The position numbers and the translations under genes are program-made. The notes under the pieces are model-generated. The model did not search any database. It saw only the letters and a list, made by a program, of their open reading frames with translations, and was not told the origin of the DNA. A stretch of DNA of 9,617 nt from contig JAUWXC010000020.1 of NCBI GenBank assembly GCA_030616565.1, positions 1 to 9,617 of the forward strand, given 5' to 3'. This document shows, one piece after another, positions 1 to 5,412 of the stretch (the first letter of the stretch is position 1; every line of letters begins with the position of its first letter). Source of the stretch: Methanocellales archaeon (GTDB taxonomy: Archaea > Halobacteriota > UBA148 > JAUWXC01).

Positions 1-743
1 ATCGTAATTATTGTTGTATTTGGTGGAGAGGCATAAATATTGTAATTGAGAACTCCTCCGAGCGTTGCATTAGTGCGCTCTAACTCTCTTTCGAAATATT
101 TTCCCCACGCATCATAGTATTCGCTTTGAATGGTAATATTCACATAATTCGCATTTGGTGCAGTGGTGCTGACTATTGGATTAAATTTTGTATGATCTGT
201 CAGCACTCTTGCAAATCCCTCTCCGCCAACAGATGAATTTGTCCCTGTGATGTTGACCACGTGAATCATGACTGTGATGTTATCGCCATCCGCCTTCTGG
301 ATATATATCAAAGGAGTGCAATCCATGACTGCGCCAGACCTGTATCTCGAGAACGTCGCACCATTTTCATAGGCAATCGCTTGCTCGGCGTATTCGTATT
401 TGATAACACCGGGACTTATTGGGGTAGCAACCCCTCCATCATACCCCACCTGAAACGACCCAGTAACGGGGGTCACACTTAACGCGCCACCACCAATGTT
501 CATCTTCGTGATTCTGGCAGGTCCCACACCTGCAATGGGTCCCCGAACGACCTCTTCTATGTCGGCGTGGAGCACACCAAAGGAATTGCGCATACCCTGG
601 AGGTGGGCAGACTCTCTTGCAGCGTTTATTAAAGGTAAACCCCCAACACAGATGACCGTTATTGAGAGAATTATAATGGTTAATATCAGGAGCATCCCAA
701 CTACTGGTGAGACGCCCTCTTCTGAATTTAGCAGCACTTGCAT
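1..743 (-). CDS. Type IV pilin-like surface protein, C-terminus cut by window edge
   Basis: An open frame of 247 codons runs without a stop off the left edge. From ATG at 743, residues 7-16 read SEEGVSPVVG, the conserved start of archaeal type IV pilin N-terminal domains. A hydrophobic helix follows at residues 14-36. The family is processed by class III prepilin peptidase, probably after Gly10, and the helix anchors or assembles the filament outside the cell. The rest is an extracellular beta-rich domain with six N-glycosylation sequons (N155, N164, N169, N202, N225, N242). Residues 208-217 (EYYDAWGKYF) resemble a motif I recall from archaeal DUF7289-type pilin-like proteins. The prepilin peptidase gene lies directly upstream, which supports the call. 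An oddity is that residues just before the cleavage Gly are acidic (EE), not the usual Lys/Arg. Starts at GTG 746 or TTG 759 are possible; the TTG has an AAGG six bases upstream. Archaellin is less likely. Confidence 0.8.
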   Translation of the reverse strand, partial: MQVLLNSEEGVSPVVGMLLILTIIILSITVICVGGLPLINAARESAHLQGMRNSFGVLHADIEEVVRGPIAGVGPARITKMNIGGGALSVTPVTGSFQVGYDGGVATPISPGVIKYEYAEQAIAYENGATFSRYRSGAVMDCTPLIYIQKADGDNITVMIHVVNITGTNSSVGGEGFARVLTDHTKFNPIVSTTAPNANYVNITIQSEYYDAWGKYFERELERTNATLGGVLNYNIYASPPNTTIIT

Positions 744-782
744 CACTACAGATATCAACTCGTGCCTTAATCTTTTTTGGGG

Positions 783-1553
783 TCACATCCCCAACATATG
801 TGCAGTAATCAAATAGATGAGGTCTCCATAGATTATGGCAGTGGCAAATCCTATCGCCAATGAAACCACAAAAGGCATGCTAGGCATTACCCACACCTTT
901 TCCGGGATTTTTCCATCTCTGGATAGGCGCTGAAGTTTCTCTATGAGCGCATCATCTACCTGGACACCACTAAATCTGAACTTTGGGACGACCTTGCCAT
1001 TCTGTTCAATGAAATCTTGGATCAATCTTATGTGCCGATTTTTCAATTTGGATATCTCAGATTTGTAGCCTATGAATAAATATGATGGTTTTCCAGTCCA
1101 CTCTCTTGGGCTTAATCGGGTTAGGTTGTAGATGAAGAGCGCAACCGGCACTACAAGGGTCAGTAATACAGCATTTCCGAAGGCGCTGAATGCGAACAGA
1201 TTAAGCGGTGGAATGCCGGTTAGCGGGAGGGTGCGCCCAAACAGCTCAAAAGAAGGAAATGTCGGAACCAGTATGGAGAGGGCGATGATGGCTTTGGCGT
1301 CTGCGCCGCCAAAGGCGTTTATCTTGAAGAGCAGGTATGCAAGTGCAGAGAGCACGGTCACGGAGAGTGCAAATCTCATAAGAAAGTACGTCCCATGGGT
1401 GTGAAAATTGAGTATTGCCAAGACGACACCGATGCCGATCATCGGTGGCCATATTTTATTGGTTACACGCCTGGTTTTAAAATCCGAGTAGCACGAATAG
1501 AGCAAAAAGGGGATGCATATCAATATCCTTATTTCGTCGAGGTTCGGCGCCAT
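783..1553 (-). CDS. Archaeal class III prepilin peptidase (A24 family, FlaK-like)
   Basis: This is a membrane aspartyl protease that removes the short positively charged leader of archaellins and pilins at the cytoplasmic face. The two family aspartates are visible: D24 in YSDFKTRRVTNKIW after the first membrane helix, and D85 in FGGADAKAI, the variant form of the GxGD motif. About six hydrophobic segments occur over 256 residues. A soluble stretch at about 145-215 precedes a C-terminal segment with VWVMPSMPFV and a final membrane helix, typical of archaeal A24 enzymes with the type II C-terminal domain. It starts eight bases after the upstream NTPase gene, and a pilin-like gene follows, so the three look like one transcription unit and the pilin is the likely substrate. 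FlaK versus EppA substrate class cannot be decided from sequence alone. It ends in TGA, showing that TGA is a working stop here. No strong Shine-Dalgarno sequence is seen. Confidence 0.88.
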   Translation of the reverse strand: MAPNLDEIRILICIPFLLYSCYSDFKTRRVTNKIWPPMIGIGVVLAILNFHTHGTYFLMRFALSVTVLSALAYLLFKINAFGGADAKAIIALSILVPTFPSFELFGRTLPLTGIPPLNLFAFSAFGNAVLLTLVVPVALFIYNLTRLSPREWTGKPSYLFIGYKSEISKLKNRHIRLIQDFIEQNGKVVPKFRFSGVQVDDALIEKLQRLSRDGKIPEKVWVMPSMPFVVSLAIGFATAIIYGDLIYLITAHMLGM

Positions 1554-1561
1554 GCAAAAGC

Positions 1562-2038
1562 CTACTTCTTTATGGCTTCTTTGAATTTCGCATCGTACTT
1601 GTTCATGAGGTCCCTACTTGGCTCTATACCCAGTATCTTCAGATAATCGGGTTCGTTGTGACTGTGCAGATCGATCCCGATTATGTTGATGTCGCGCGAA
1701 GCCACGAACTTGATCGACGTTTTAACCAGCGCTTCATACAGGCCATTGCCAGGGTATCCGGTCATTATTATGTTGTTACCTCTGGCTGCCAAGTGAATCA
1801 TGGTTTCGACGAGCTTGTATTTACTGACAGTTGGGTGTGGTGCACCCTTTGGCGCGTCTATCACTATCGTCGTAGGCTTTCCTCTTATCAATTTTTTCTG
1901 TGTAGTAAAGACATCATCAACGTCGACGATTACGCGCGATAAATCGAAATCCTTTTCCAGCCTTTCAGCCAGGCCAAGCGCCATATACGTCTTTCCAGAA
2001 TGTTCTGGACCGCAAATGTGTATTATATTTCCTAGCAT
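1562..2038 (-). CDS. Small P-loop NTPase of unknown role, first gene of pilin cluster
   Basis: A 158-residue soluble protein with a clear Walker A motif at residues 10-17 (GPEHSGKT) and a hydrophobic strand ending in Asp at 57-61 (TIVID) that could be Walker B. The segment RGNNIIMTGYPGNG (86-99) resembles the next strand and sensor region of compact P-loop ATPases. It is much shorter than the secretion ATPases of type IV pili and lacks their N-terminal domain, so it is not PilB or FlaI. I do not recognise a named family. It lies eight bases upstream of the prepilin peptidase gene on the same strand, so an accessory role in pilin handling is possible but only inferred. It ends in TAG. The ATG is only weakly preceded by a purine-rich GAAGAG, which fits a short or absent leader. 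Confidence 0.75.
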   Translation of the reverse strand: MLGNIIHICGPEHSGKTYMALGLAERLEKDFDLSRVIVDVDDVFTTQKKLIRGKPTTIVIDAPKGAPHPTVSKYKLVETMIHLAARGNNIIMTGYPGNGLYEALVKTSIKFVASRDINIIGIDLHSHNEPDYLKILGIEPSRDLMNKYDAKFKEAIKK

Positions 2039-2048
2039 AACTCTTCGA

Positions 2049-2058
2049 TTAAATATAA
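2049..2058 (+). promoter_or_regulatory. Plus-strand TATA element ahead of the structured region
   Basis: TTAAATATAA on the plus strand matches an archaeal TATA box. Its centre is about 26 bp before 2080, which is one or two bases before the first paired base of the structure at 2082-2216. No plus-strand protein gene follows, so an RNA product is the simplest reading. The site is AT-rich, and the match could be chance. Confidence 0.4.
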
Positions 2059-2067
2059 TGCTTCTTG

Positions 2068-2075
2068 CTTAAAAG
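2068..2075 (-). promoter_or_regulatory. Possible TATA element of the NTPase-peptidase-pilin unit
   Basis: CTTTTAAG on the minus strand lies about 30 bp before the ATG at 2038, so transcription would start just before or near the start codon. This fits the weak ribosome-binding site. The stronger AT-rich element at 2049-2058 is too close to that ATG to serve this gene, since it would place the start inside the coding region. Confidence 0.35.
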
Positions 2076-2094
2076 TATTGTGAGGATTGTTTTA

Positions 2095-2159
2095 GTAGGT
2101 TATACCTTTTCCAAAATAATAGATTTGAACTGCGTGATGGTGGCGAAGGGATAACCTAC
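2095..2159. repeat. Inverted repeat A (14-bp arms, one mismatch)
   Basis: The arms are 2095-2108 (GTAGGTTATACCTT) and 2146-2159 (AAGGGATAACCTAC), complementary except at one position, with a 37-base spacer. The repeat exists on both strands, so the base pairing does not itself show which strand is transcribed. Confidence 0.85.
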
Positions 2160-2206
2160 AACATAGTTAAACCATCGACTGAGTAAAAGGAATTGGCCAC
2201 CATCAC
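2134..2206. repeat. Inverted repeat B (11-bp perfect arms)
   Basis: The arms are 2134-2144 (GTGATGGTGGC) and 2196-2206 (GCCACCATCAC), fully complementary, with a 51-base spacer. Its left arm lies inside the spacer of the repeat at 2095-2159 and ends one base before that repeat's right arm, so the two are interlocked rather than nested. Confidence 0.85.
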
Positions 2207-2259
2207 TGTAGTCCTCGCTAAGTTAATTGGCCGCACGTTTATCAGATTCTCACACGAGA

Positions 2260-2346
2260 TTACCATCCAAACAGAATGGCAAGTGCGACTACGGTGGACA
2301 TGGTTACAGCCGCGGTTTCGTGAATCACCAGGAGAGGGTCGCTCAT
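2260..2346 (-). CDS. Small hydrophobic peptide (28 residues), coupled to AbrB-like gene
   Basis: ATG at 2346 is preceded by a near-perfect Shine-Dalgarno sequence, GGAGGTG at 2354-2360, nine bases upstream and embedded in the last codons of the AbrB-like gene. The frame encodes 28 residues and ends in TAA at 2260-2262. The first 11 residues are mixed (MSDPLLVIHET). The rest is a hydrophobic helix of about 17 residues ending in LAILFGW, which could span or insert in a membrane. Spacing and the signal suggest it is translated together with the AbrB-like protein. A GTG-started frame overlapping it is less credible, because its start lies inside the Shine-Dalgarno sequence and its product has odd composition. 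Function is unknown; a small membrane toxin or membrane partner of the DNA-binding protein is speculative. Confidence 0.5.
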   Translation of the reverse strand: MSDPLLVIHETAAVTMSTVVALAILFGW

Positions 2347-2352
2347 TAATTT

Positions 2353-2559
2353 TCACCTCCTCTTTTTGTTTTTATCCGATGGACGACGGGTTTTCGACTC
2401 TGATTCCTCCAAGGTTGCAATCAATTTGTTGGGTTCACTAAACTCCCAGACCACATGGTATTCTTTCTCTTCGGGATCTAAGTGCAATAAAGCGATGCGG
2501 GGAATCGTGGATGCAAAGCTCGTTTTGCCCCTCTGCCATAATTTCGTTCTGAATTTCAC
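2353..2559 (-). CDS. AbrB/SpoVT-like DNA-binding protein
   Basis: A 68-residue protein starting at GTG 2559, with GAGGAG eight bases upstream as a good ribosome-binding site. Residues 5-26 (KLWQRGKTSFASTIPR, then IALLHL) match the swapped-hairpin core of AbrB-like proteins, where a Lys/Arg-Gly strand, a T-I-P turn and a hydrophobic strand build the DNA-binding dimer. The strand YHVVWEF (34-40) is typical of archaeal members. A charged, basic tail follows at 53-68 (ESESKTRRPSDKNKKRR). Such proteins are autorepressors, antitoxins or global regulators. A small hydrophobic peptide gene follows after six bases. Direct repeats in the leader (2585-2620) suggest self-regulation. It is separated from the sulfide-assimilation operon upstream by its own promoter and a T-run. 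Its targets are not known. Confidence 0.68.
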   Translation of the reverse strand: MKFRTKLWQRGKTSFASTIPRIALLHLDPEEKEYHVVWEFSEPNKLIATLEESESKTRRPSDKNKKRR

Positions 2560-2584
2560 TTATATCACTCCTCGTATTCCCTCG

Positions 2585-2620
2585 TGTATTGTTTTCTTGT
2601 AATATCTTTTGTATTGTTTT
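2585..2620. repeat. Direct repeats in AbrB-like leader, candidate operator
   Basis: TGTATTGTTTT occurs exactly at 2585-2595 and 2610-2620, a period of 25 bp, and a shorter TGTATT recurs at 2622-2627. The copies lie between the TATA element at 2633-2640 and the GTG at 2559, one of them over the predicted transcription start. This is a typical place for a repressor site. The region is AT-rich, so part of the similarity may be compositional. Confidence 0.5.
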
Positions 2621-2632
2621 ATGTATTACTTG

Positions 2633-2640
2633 TATAAATA
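2633..2640 (-). promoter_or_regulatory. TATA element of the AbrB-like gene
   Basis: On the minus strand this reads TATTTATA within an AT-rich stretch. A start about 26 bp downstream, near 2611, would leave a leader of about 50 bases that contains the direct repeats and the ribosome-binding site. Confidence 0.5.
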
Positions 2641-2664
2641 GATTTCGCTAGATTTCACATCTTC

Positions 2665-2673
2665 ATAAAAAAC
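2665..2673 (-). terminator. T-run after the sulfide-assimilation operon
   Basis: Six T residues follow GAG on the minus strand about ten bases after the UPF0280 stop codon. Archaeal RNA polymerase can terminate at such U-tracts without a hairpin. Confidence 0.4.
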
Positions 2674-2682
2674 TCGTCAGTC

Positions 2683-3399
2683 TTATGGCCGGGTGATAAA
2701 ATCTGGATTTACGGGTGCCTTCACCATCTCTGGGAGTTTGCCCCACAGTCCTATGTGGTCACCTTTGATTATGAGAGCACCTTCTATGCCGTCCACACCA
2801 TCTATCACGTCGAATGCTTTTTTTACACCCTTCTTCGAGTCATCAAGGACGGCATTGCCCAACGATGTCGCGGCAGCGTCCGCGAGCGATGCGCTTTTGG
2901 ATACAACTGTAGCCGCATCTACGTTGCCAAAACTGATCGAATGTCCTATCTTACCTGAGGATGTGCATATTCCCATTGATTCCTGCGCGTCCACCCGAAA
3001 CGCCAGATTCTTAACAGCCGACTCGCCAGCATATATTCCAACTAATACAGACCTATCGGTGAACAATGCTATATCTCCGCCATTATCCACTATTACGTGC
3101 TTTGCACCTTTGTCCAACGCCGCCTCTACGGCCAGTTCTGCTATGGTGCCGGCCACTGCAGCCATTGGACCTGTGCCAACAGCATTCCCCGCCAAGACCA
3201 ACCTTTTCACGATTTCTGGTCCATCCTCTGGCAGGGGATATGGTTCCATCGTAACCCTAAAAAAGGGGTCGAATGTGATGTACTGCTCGAGTTGCCTTCT
3301 GTGCTCTACAATCGCTTGCCGGGCAACCTCTATATACGGGGCATCGGAGATGATCGTTACGATTGTTTCCTTTAACTGAAATCTGGTTTTCATGTTCAT
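2683..3399 (-). CDS. UPF0280/COG2122 ApbE-like protein of sulfide assimilation
   Basis: The 238-residue protein is full length for UPF0280. Typical stretches are LAGNAVGTGPMAAVAGTIAE (89-108), the VDNGGDIAL block (124-132), the GICTSSGKIGHS block (163-174), and SASLADAAATSLGN (189-202), which resembles the flavin-transferase ApbE fold. From the literature, the Methanosarcina acetivorans homologue MA1715 is needed for efficient sulfide assimilation at low sulfide; its chemistry is not settled. Here the gene overlaps the ferredoxin gene by four bases (ATGA), so the two are translationally coupled. Physical linkage to both partner genes supports the shared function. No strong ribosome-binding site precedes the ATG; the in-frame ATG two codons later (residue 3) could also be used. 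Confidence 0.88.
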   Translation of the reverse strand: MNMKTRFQLKETIVTIISDAPYIEVARQAIVEHRRQLEQYITFDPFFRVTMEPYPLPEDGPEIVKRLVLAGNAVGTGPMAAVAGTIAELAVEAALDKGAKHVIVDNGGDIALFTDRSVLVGIYAGESAVKNLAFRVDAQESMGICTSSGKIGHSISFGNVDAATVVSKSASLADAAATSLGNAVLDDSKKGVKKAFDVIDGVDGIEGALIIKGDHIGLWGKLPEMVKAPVNPDFITRP

Positions 3400-3782
3400 C
3401 TAGACAGTTTAAGAGCGTTGTGCGGACAGGCAGTTATGCACGCTCCACATTGGATGCACTCCTTATGATCTAGAGAGATGCTGTCATCGACCTCACACTT
3501 GAACACGTTGGTTGGACAGACTGAAATACAAGCACCGCAATGCACACACTCCTCATCCACCCTAATAATCGGTTTTTCCAGAGTGACGACGTCAACCCCA
3601 CGTGATTTAAACGATTTAATGACCTTGTTTACATCTTTATCAGGAACGTTTATGATCAACTCGCCACCGGTGACATCTATGGTCGCTTTGTTGATGTTTA
3701 CCAAGACACCTGTCTCTAATACAACTTCTGCGATCAGCGGTTTTTTTATTATCTGGGGGGTGAAGTGCAATAGCATCTTCAT
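3396..3782 (-). CDS. NIL-domain ferredoxin, iron-sulfur subunit of aspartate-semialdehyde sulfurtransferase
   Basis: The 128-residue protein has an N-terminal NIL domain (about 3-72, a ferredoxin-like fold first seen in methionine transporter ATPases) and a C-terminal pair of [4Fe-4S] sites. The cysteines are C79, C82, C85, C89 (CVHCGACISVCP) and C109, C112, C115, C119 (CIQCGACITACP). Homologues MJ0099 and MA1822 act with the COG1900 protein to make homocysteine from aspartate semialdehyde and sulfide, probably supplying electrons to reduce an enzyme-bound disulfide or persulfide. Its ATG directly abuts the stop codon of the sulfurtransferase gene. A strong AGGAGG lies in the last codons of that gene, seven bases ahead of the ATG. 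It ends in TGA inside the next start. Confidence 0.92.
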   Translation of the reverse strand: MKMLLHFTPQIIKKPLIAEVVLETGVLVNINKATIDVTGGELIINVPDKDVNKVIKSFKSRGVDVVTLEKPIIRVDEECVHCGACISVCPTNVFKCEVDDSISLDHKECIQCGACITACPHNALKLSR

Positions 3783-5285
3783 TTACGTCCCTCCTGCGAG
3801 CAATTTGCTCAGGTCCTCGCTGGTGATAATGCCGATGACCTTTCGCTTGCCGTCGACTACTGGCAGTGCGGAGATGTTGTGCTGCTCTAATTTGCGGGCA
3901 GCTATGTCTATGGGGTCACTCGGGCTAACCACGATAACCCTGCGTGTCATGATTTGCTCCACTTTACCTCGCTTGGCTAGGGCTACTGCCCTTGATATAT
4001 CCCAGGATGTGACGATGCCGACTAACCTGCCATCATCGGATACTACCGGGAGGTGGTTGAACTCTCCTTTTATGATTCTCTTCGATGCCTCCTCGATGCC
4101 CACATCTGGTTTTATGGTGCCTATACCATCCGTCATGACATCCTTGACAAGCGGTAGCCCGCCCGTTTGCCTCATTGATTTAACCCTTAGTTTAGTGGGC
4201 AAGCGCTCTACCGGTTTGGATAGCGTGAACTCTCCCTTTAAAATCCAGTCTTTGAGTGACTCTGCAACTTTTCTGGCCATGTACAAACTCGAGATGGCAG
4301 ACGTTCTAACCTCTTTGCCATCAATCTCTATGCGACCAGATTTCAACTCTTCATATGTGACTTTTCCAAGCACGGGTCTGTCTCTTCTCTGCACCCCATA
4401 ATCCAGGACTTCGGCTCTAATCTCTGCATCGCTTATTCCCGTGTGCAAAGCGACATCTTCATTGAGGATTGGTATTGGGATGCCAAGACCCACGTACAGC
4501 GTTGTGCCATATTTGTGGAATGAAGCACCCTTAACGAATTCAGGATTCATCTCTTTTAAATTACCTTTGACCATCAAGGTTCCCATGTTGCTCTTTGGGT
4601 CGTGTTGCGTACCTTCACCTATTACATATCCTTGAGCACCGCACAAAAAGATGCGCGTTCCAATCCCAATGGTAGCATATGTCGGGTCATTGAAGAGTGG
4701 CGACAGAGCCCCGGATCCCGAGTATATCGCATTGCCAAGATTCGGGAGCAGGGGACCCATATACGTGTGCATGATTTGATCGGATGTGTTGGTTGCCACA
4801 TTGTATCTTTGATATGCATTTCTAGGATTAATCATAGCTGCTTGATTTAGATCCTCTAACGTAAGAGTCGTCTCGATATTCTTTAGAGGATAGCAGTCCG
4901 TACCATATCCCGTGGCGCGTAGCGTTACGGATTTTCCGGACACCAAATCCTCTATCACATGCCCACCACCGTATTCCATCCCCTTCGACTCAGACAACTG
5001 CGTGGCACCAATATATACATCCACCGCCGCTAGACCTGCGTATGCCTCCACGTCATTTAGCCAGACTTTTTGCGTTTTTATCGGCGGGTCTGCGTGTCCA
5101 AAATTGAGTATCGCACCCGAGGAGCACATCGCGCCGAACGTGCCAGTGGTGACTACATCCACTTCTTTGGCTGCATCTTTTGGGCCGAGTGCCTCCACTA
5201 TCTCTGTCATCTCCTCGGCGGTGACAACGCGGACGCTGCCATCCCTGATTTTCTGATTGACCTCTTCGACGGTTTTTTCTACCAT
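3783..5285 (-). CDS. L-aspartate semialdehyde sulfurtransferase (COG1900, with CBS pair)
   Basis: This 500-residue cytoplasmic enzyme converts aspartate semialdehyde plus sulfide to homocysteine, the precursor of methionine and SAM, in archaea lacking the O-acylhomoserine route. The HcyBio/DUF39 domain fills about 1-370, with C54 in GAMCSSGAILNFGHADPPIK and C131 in GTDCYPLK. Mutagenesis of the Methanosarcina acetivorans homologue implicated the equivalent cysteines, as I recall. A third cysteine is C215 (IFLCGAQG). Two CBS motifs follow (about 383-435 and 445-497), each ending in the GI(V/I)T(S)xxD(I/L) signature. The CBS pair of the homologue MJ0100 binds SAM and methylthioadenosine, which suggests feedback control. 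The ATG at 5285 has a GGGAGGAG site about five bases upstream. It is the first gene of a tight operon with the ferredoxin and UPF0280 genes, divergent from an HTH-CBS regulator. Confidence 0.93.
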   Translation of the reverse strand: MVEKTVEEVNQKIRDGSVRVVTAEEMTEIVEALGPKDAAKEVDVVTTGTFGAMCSSGAILNFGHADPPIKTQKVWLNDVEAYAGLAAVDVYIGATQLSESKGMEYGGGHVIEDLVSGKSVTLRATGYGTDCYPLKNIETTLTLEDLNQAAMINPRNAYQRYNVATNTSDQIMHTYMGPLLPNLGNAIYSGSGALSPLFNDPTYATIGIGTRIFLCGAQGYVIGEGTQHDPKSNMGTLMVKGNLKEMNPEFVKGASFHKYGTTLYVGLGIPIPILNEDVALHTGISDAEIRAEVLDYGVQRRDRPVLGKVTYEELKSGRIEIDGKEVRTSAISSLYMARKVAESLKDWILKGEFTLSKPVERLPTKLRVKSMRQTGGLPLVKDVMTDGIGTIKPDVGIEEASKRIIKGEFNHLPVVSDDGRLVGIVTSWDISRAVALAKRGKVEQIMTRRVIVVSPSDPIDIAARKLEQHNISALPVVDGKRKVIGIITSEDLSKLLAGGT

Positions 5286-5346
5286 TCCGCTCCTCCCTAT
5301 AATGATTCTACCCGATACGGTCCTTTGGTATCACTTTGTTATTCCG

Positions 5347-5354
5347 ATATAAAT
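5347..5354 (-). promoter_or_regulatory. TATA element of the sulfide-assimilation operon
   Basis: ATTTATAT on the minus strand. A start about 26 bp downstream, near 5324, gives a leader of some 38 bases with the strong Shine-Dalgarno sequence just before ATG 5285. It lies within the divergent region shared with the regulator gene. Confidence 0.5.
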
Positions 5355-5369
5355 AGATTGTTGCATAAA

Positions 5370-5387
5370 ATATTCCAAAGAGAATAT
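5370..5387. promoter_or_regulatory. Inverted repeat over regulator promoter, candidate operator
   Basis: ATATTC (5370-5375) and GAATAT (5382-5387) form a perfect dyad with a six-base spacer, overlapping the TATA element of the HTH-CBS gene. TATTCC also occurs at 5340-5345, exactly 31 bp (about three helical turns) from its copy at 5371-5376 and next to the operon TATA element. A dimeric HTH protein could bind here and control both directions. The arms are short and AT-rich. Confidence 0.42.
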
Positions 5388-5390
5388 ATA
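5384..5390 (+). promoter_or_regulatory. TATA element of the leaderless HTH-CBS gene
   Basis: ATATATA has its centre at 5387, 26 bp before the ATG at 5413. This predicts a transcript beginning at or next to the start codon. No ribosome-binding site precedes that ATG, which fits leaderless translation. Confidence 0.5.
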
Positions 5391-5412
5391 CTTGATGTGC
5401 ATATTAACAGGT

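Larger units (their letters stand above)
2081..2217 (+). ncRNA. Candidate structured RNA with closed pseudoknot fold
   Basis: Three pairings nest into one compact shape. P1 pairs 2082-2090 with 2208-2216 (nine pairs, three of them G-U on this strand). P2 pairs 2095-2108 with 2146-2159 (13 of 14). P3 pairs 2134-2144 with 2196-2206 (11 of 11). The left arm of P3 lies in the loop of P2 and its right arm lies outside, which is the H-type pseudoknot topology. Only one base separates P3 from P2 (2145) and P3 from P1 (2207), so the helices could stack end to end. The G-U pairs of P1 favour the plus strand, as does the TATA element at 2049-2058. No known RNA family is recognised. It could also be a double-stranded DNA element, or a leader or 3' structure of the minus-strand genes. 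No clear T-rich terminator follows. Confidence 0.42.

Noticed and set aside
439..786. Minus-strand frame of 115 codons overlapping the pilin gene
   Set aside because: It is a different frame of the pilin coding region. The true frame encodes the SEEGVSPVVG pilin start and stays open to the window edge, while this one has a Cys/Arg/Trp-rich, non-protein-like composition.
2095..2206. Terminal inverted repeats of a small mobile element
   Set aside because: The two repeats interlock instead of flanking a unit, and no target-site duplication is seen at their edges. A search for other copies in the genome would settle it.
2156..2356. Minus-strand GTG-started frame of 66 codons after the AbrB-like gene
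   Set aside because: Its start codon lies inside the Shine-Dalgarno sequence of the 28-residue peptide, it crosses the inverted repeats, and its composition is unlike a real protein.
2693..4401. Long plus-strand open frames (2693-3379 and 3478-4401) opposite the sulfide-assimilation genes
   Set aside because: They are antisense shadows of the UPF0280, ferredoxin and sulfurtransferase genes, all three strongly recognised by motifs. The products have Ser/Thr/Pro-rich composition and no recognisable domain.
5314..5332. GATAC/GTATC inverted repeat in the operon leader
   Set aside because: The arms are five bases with a nine-base spacer and no supporting copies; chance occurrence is likely.
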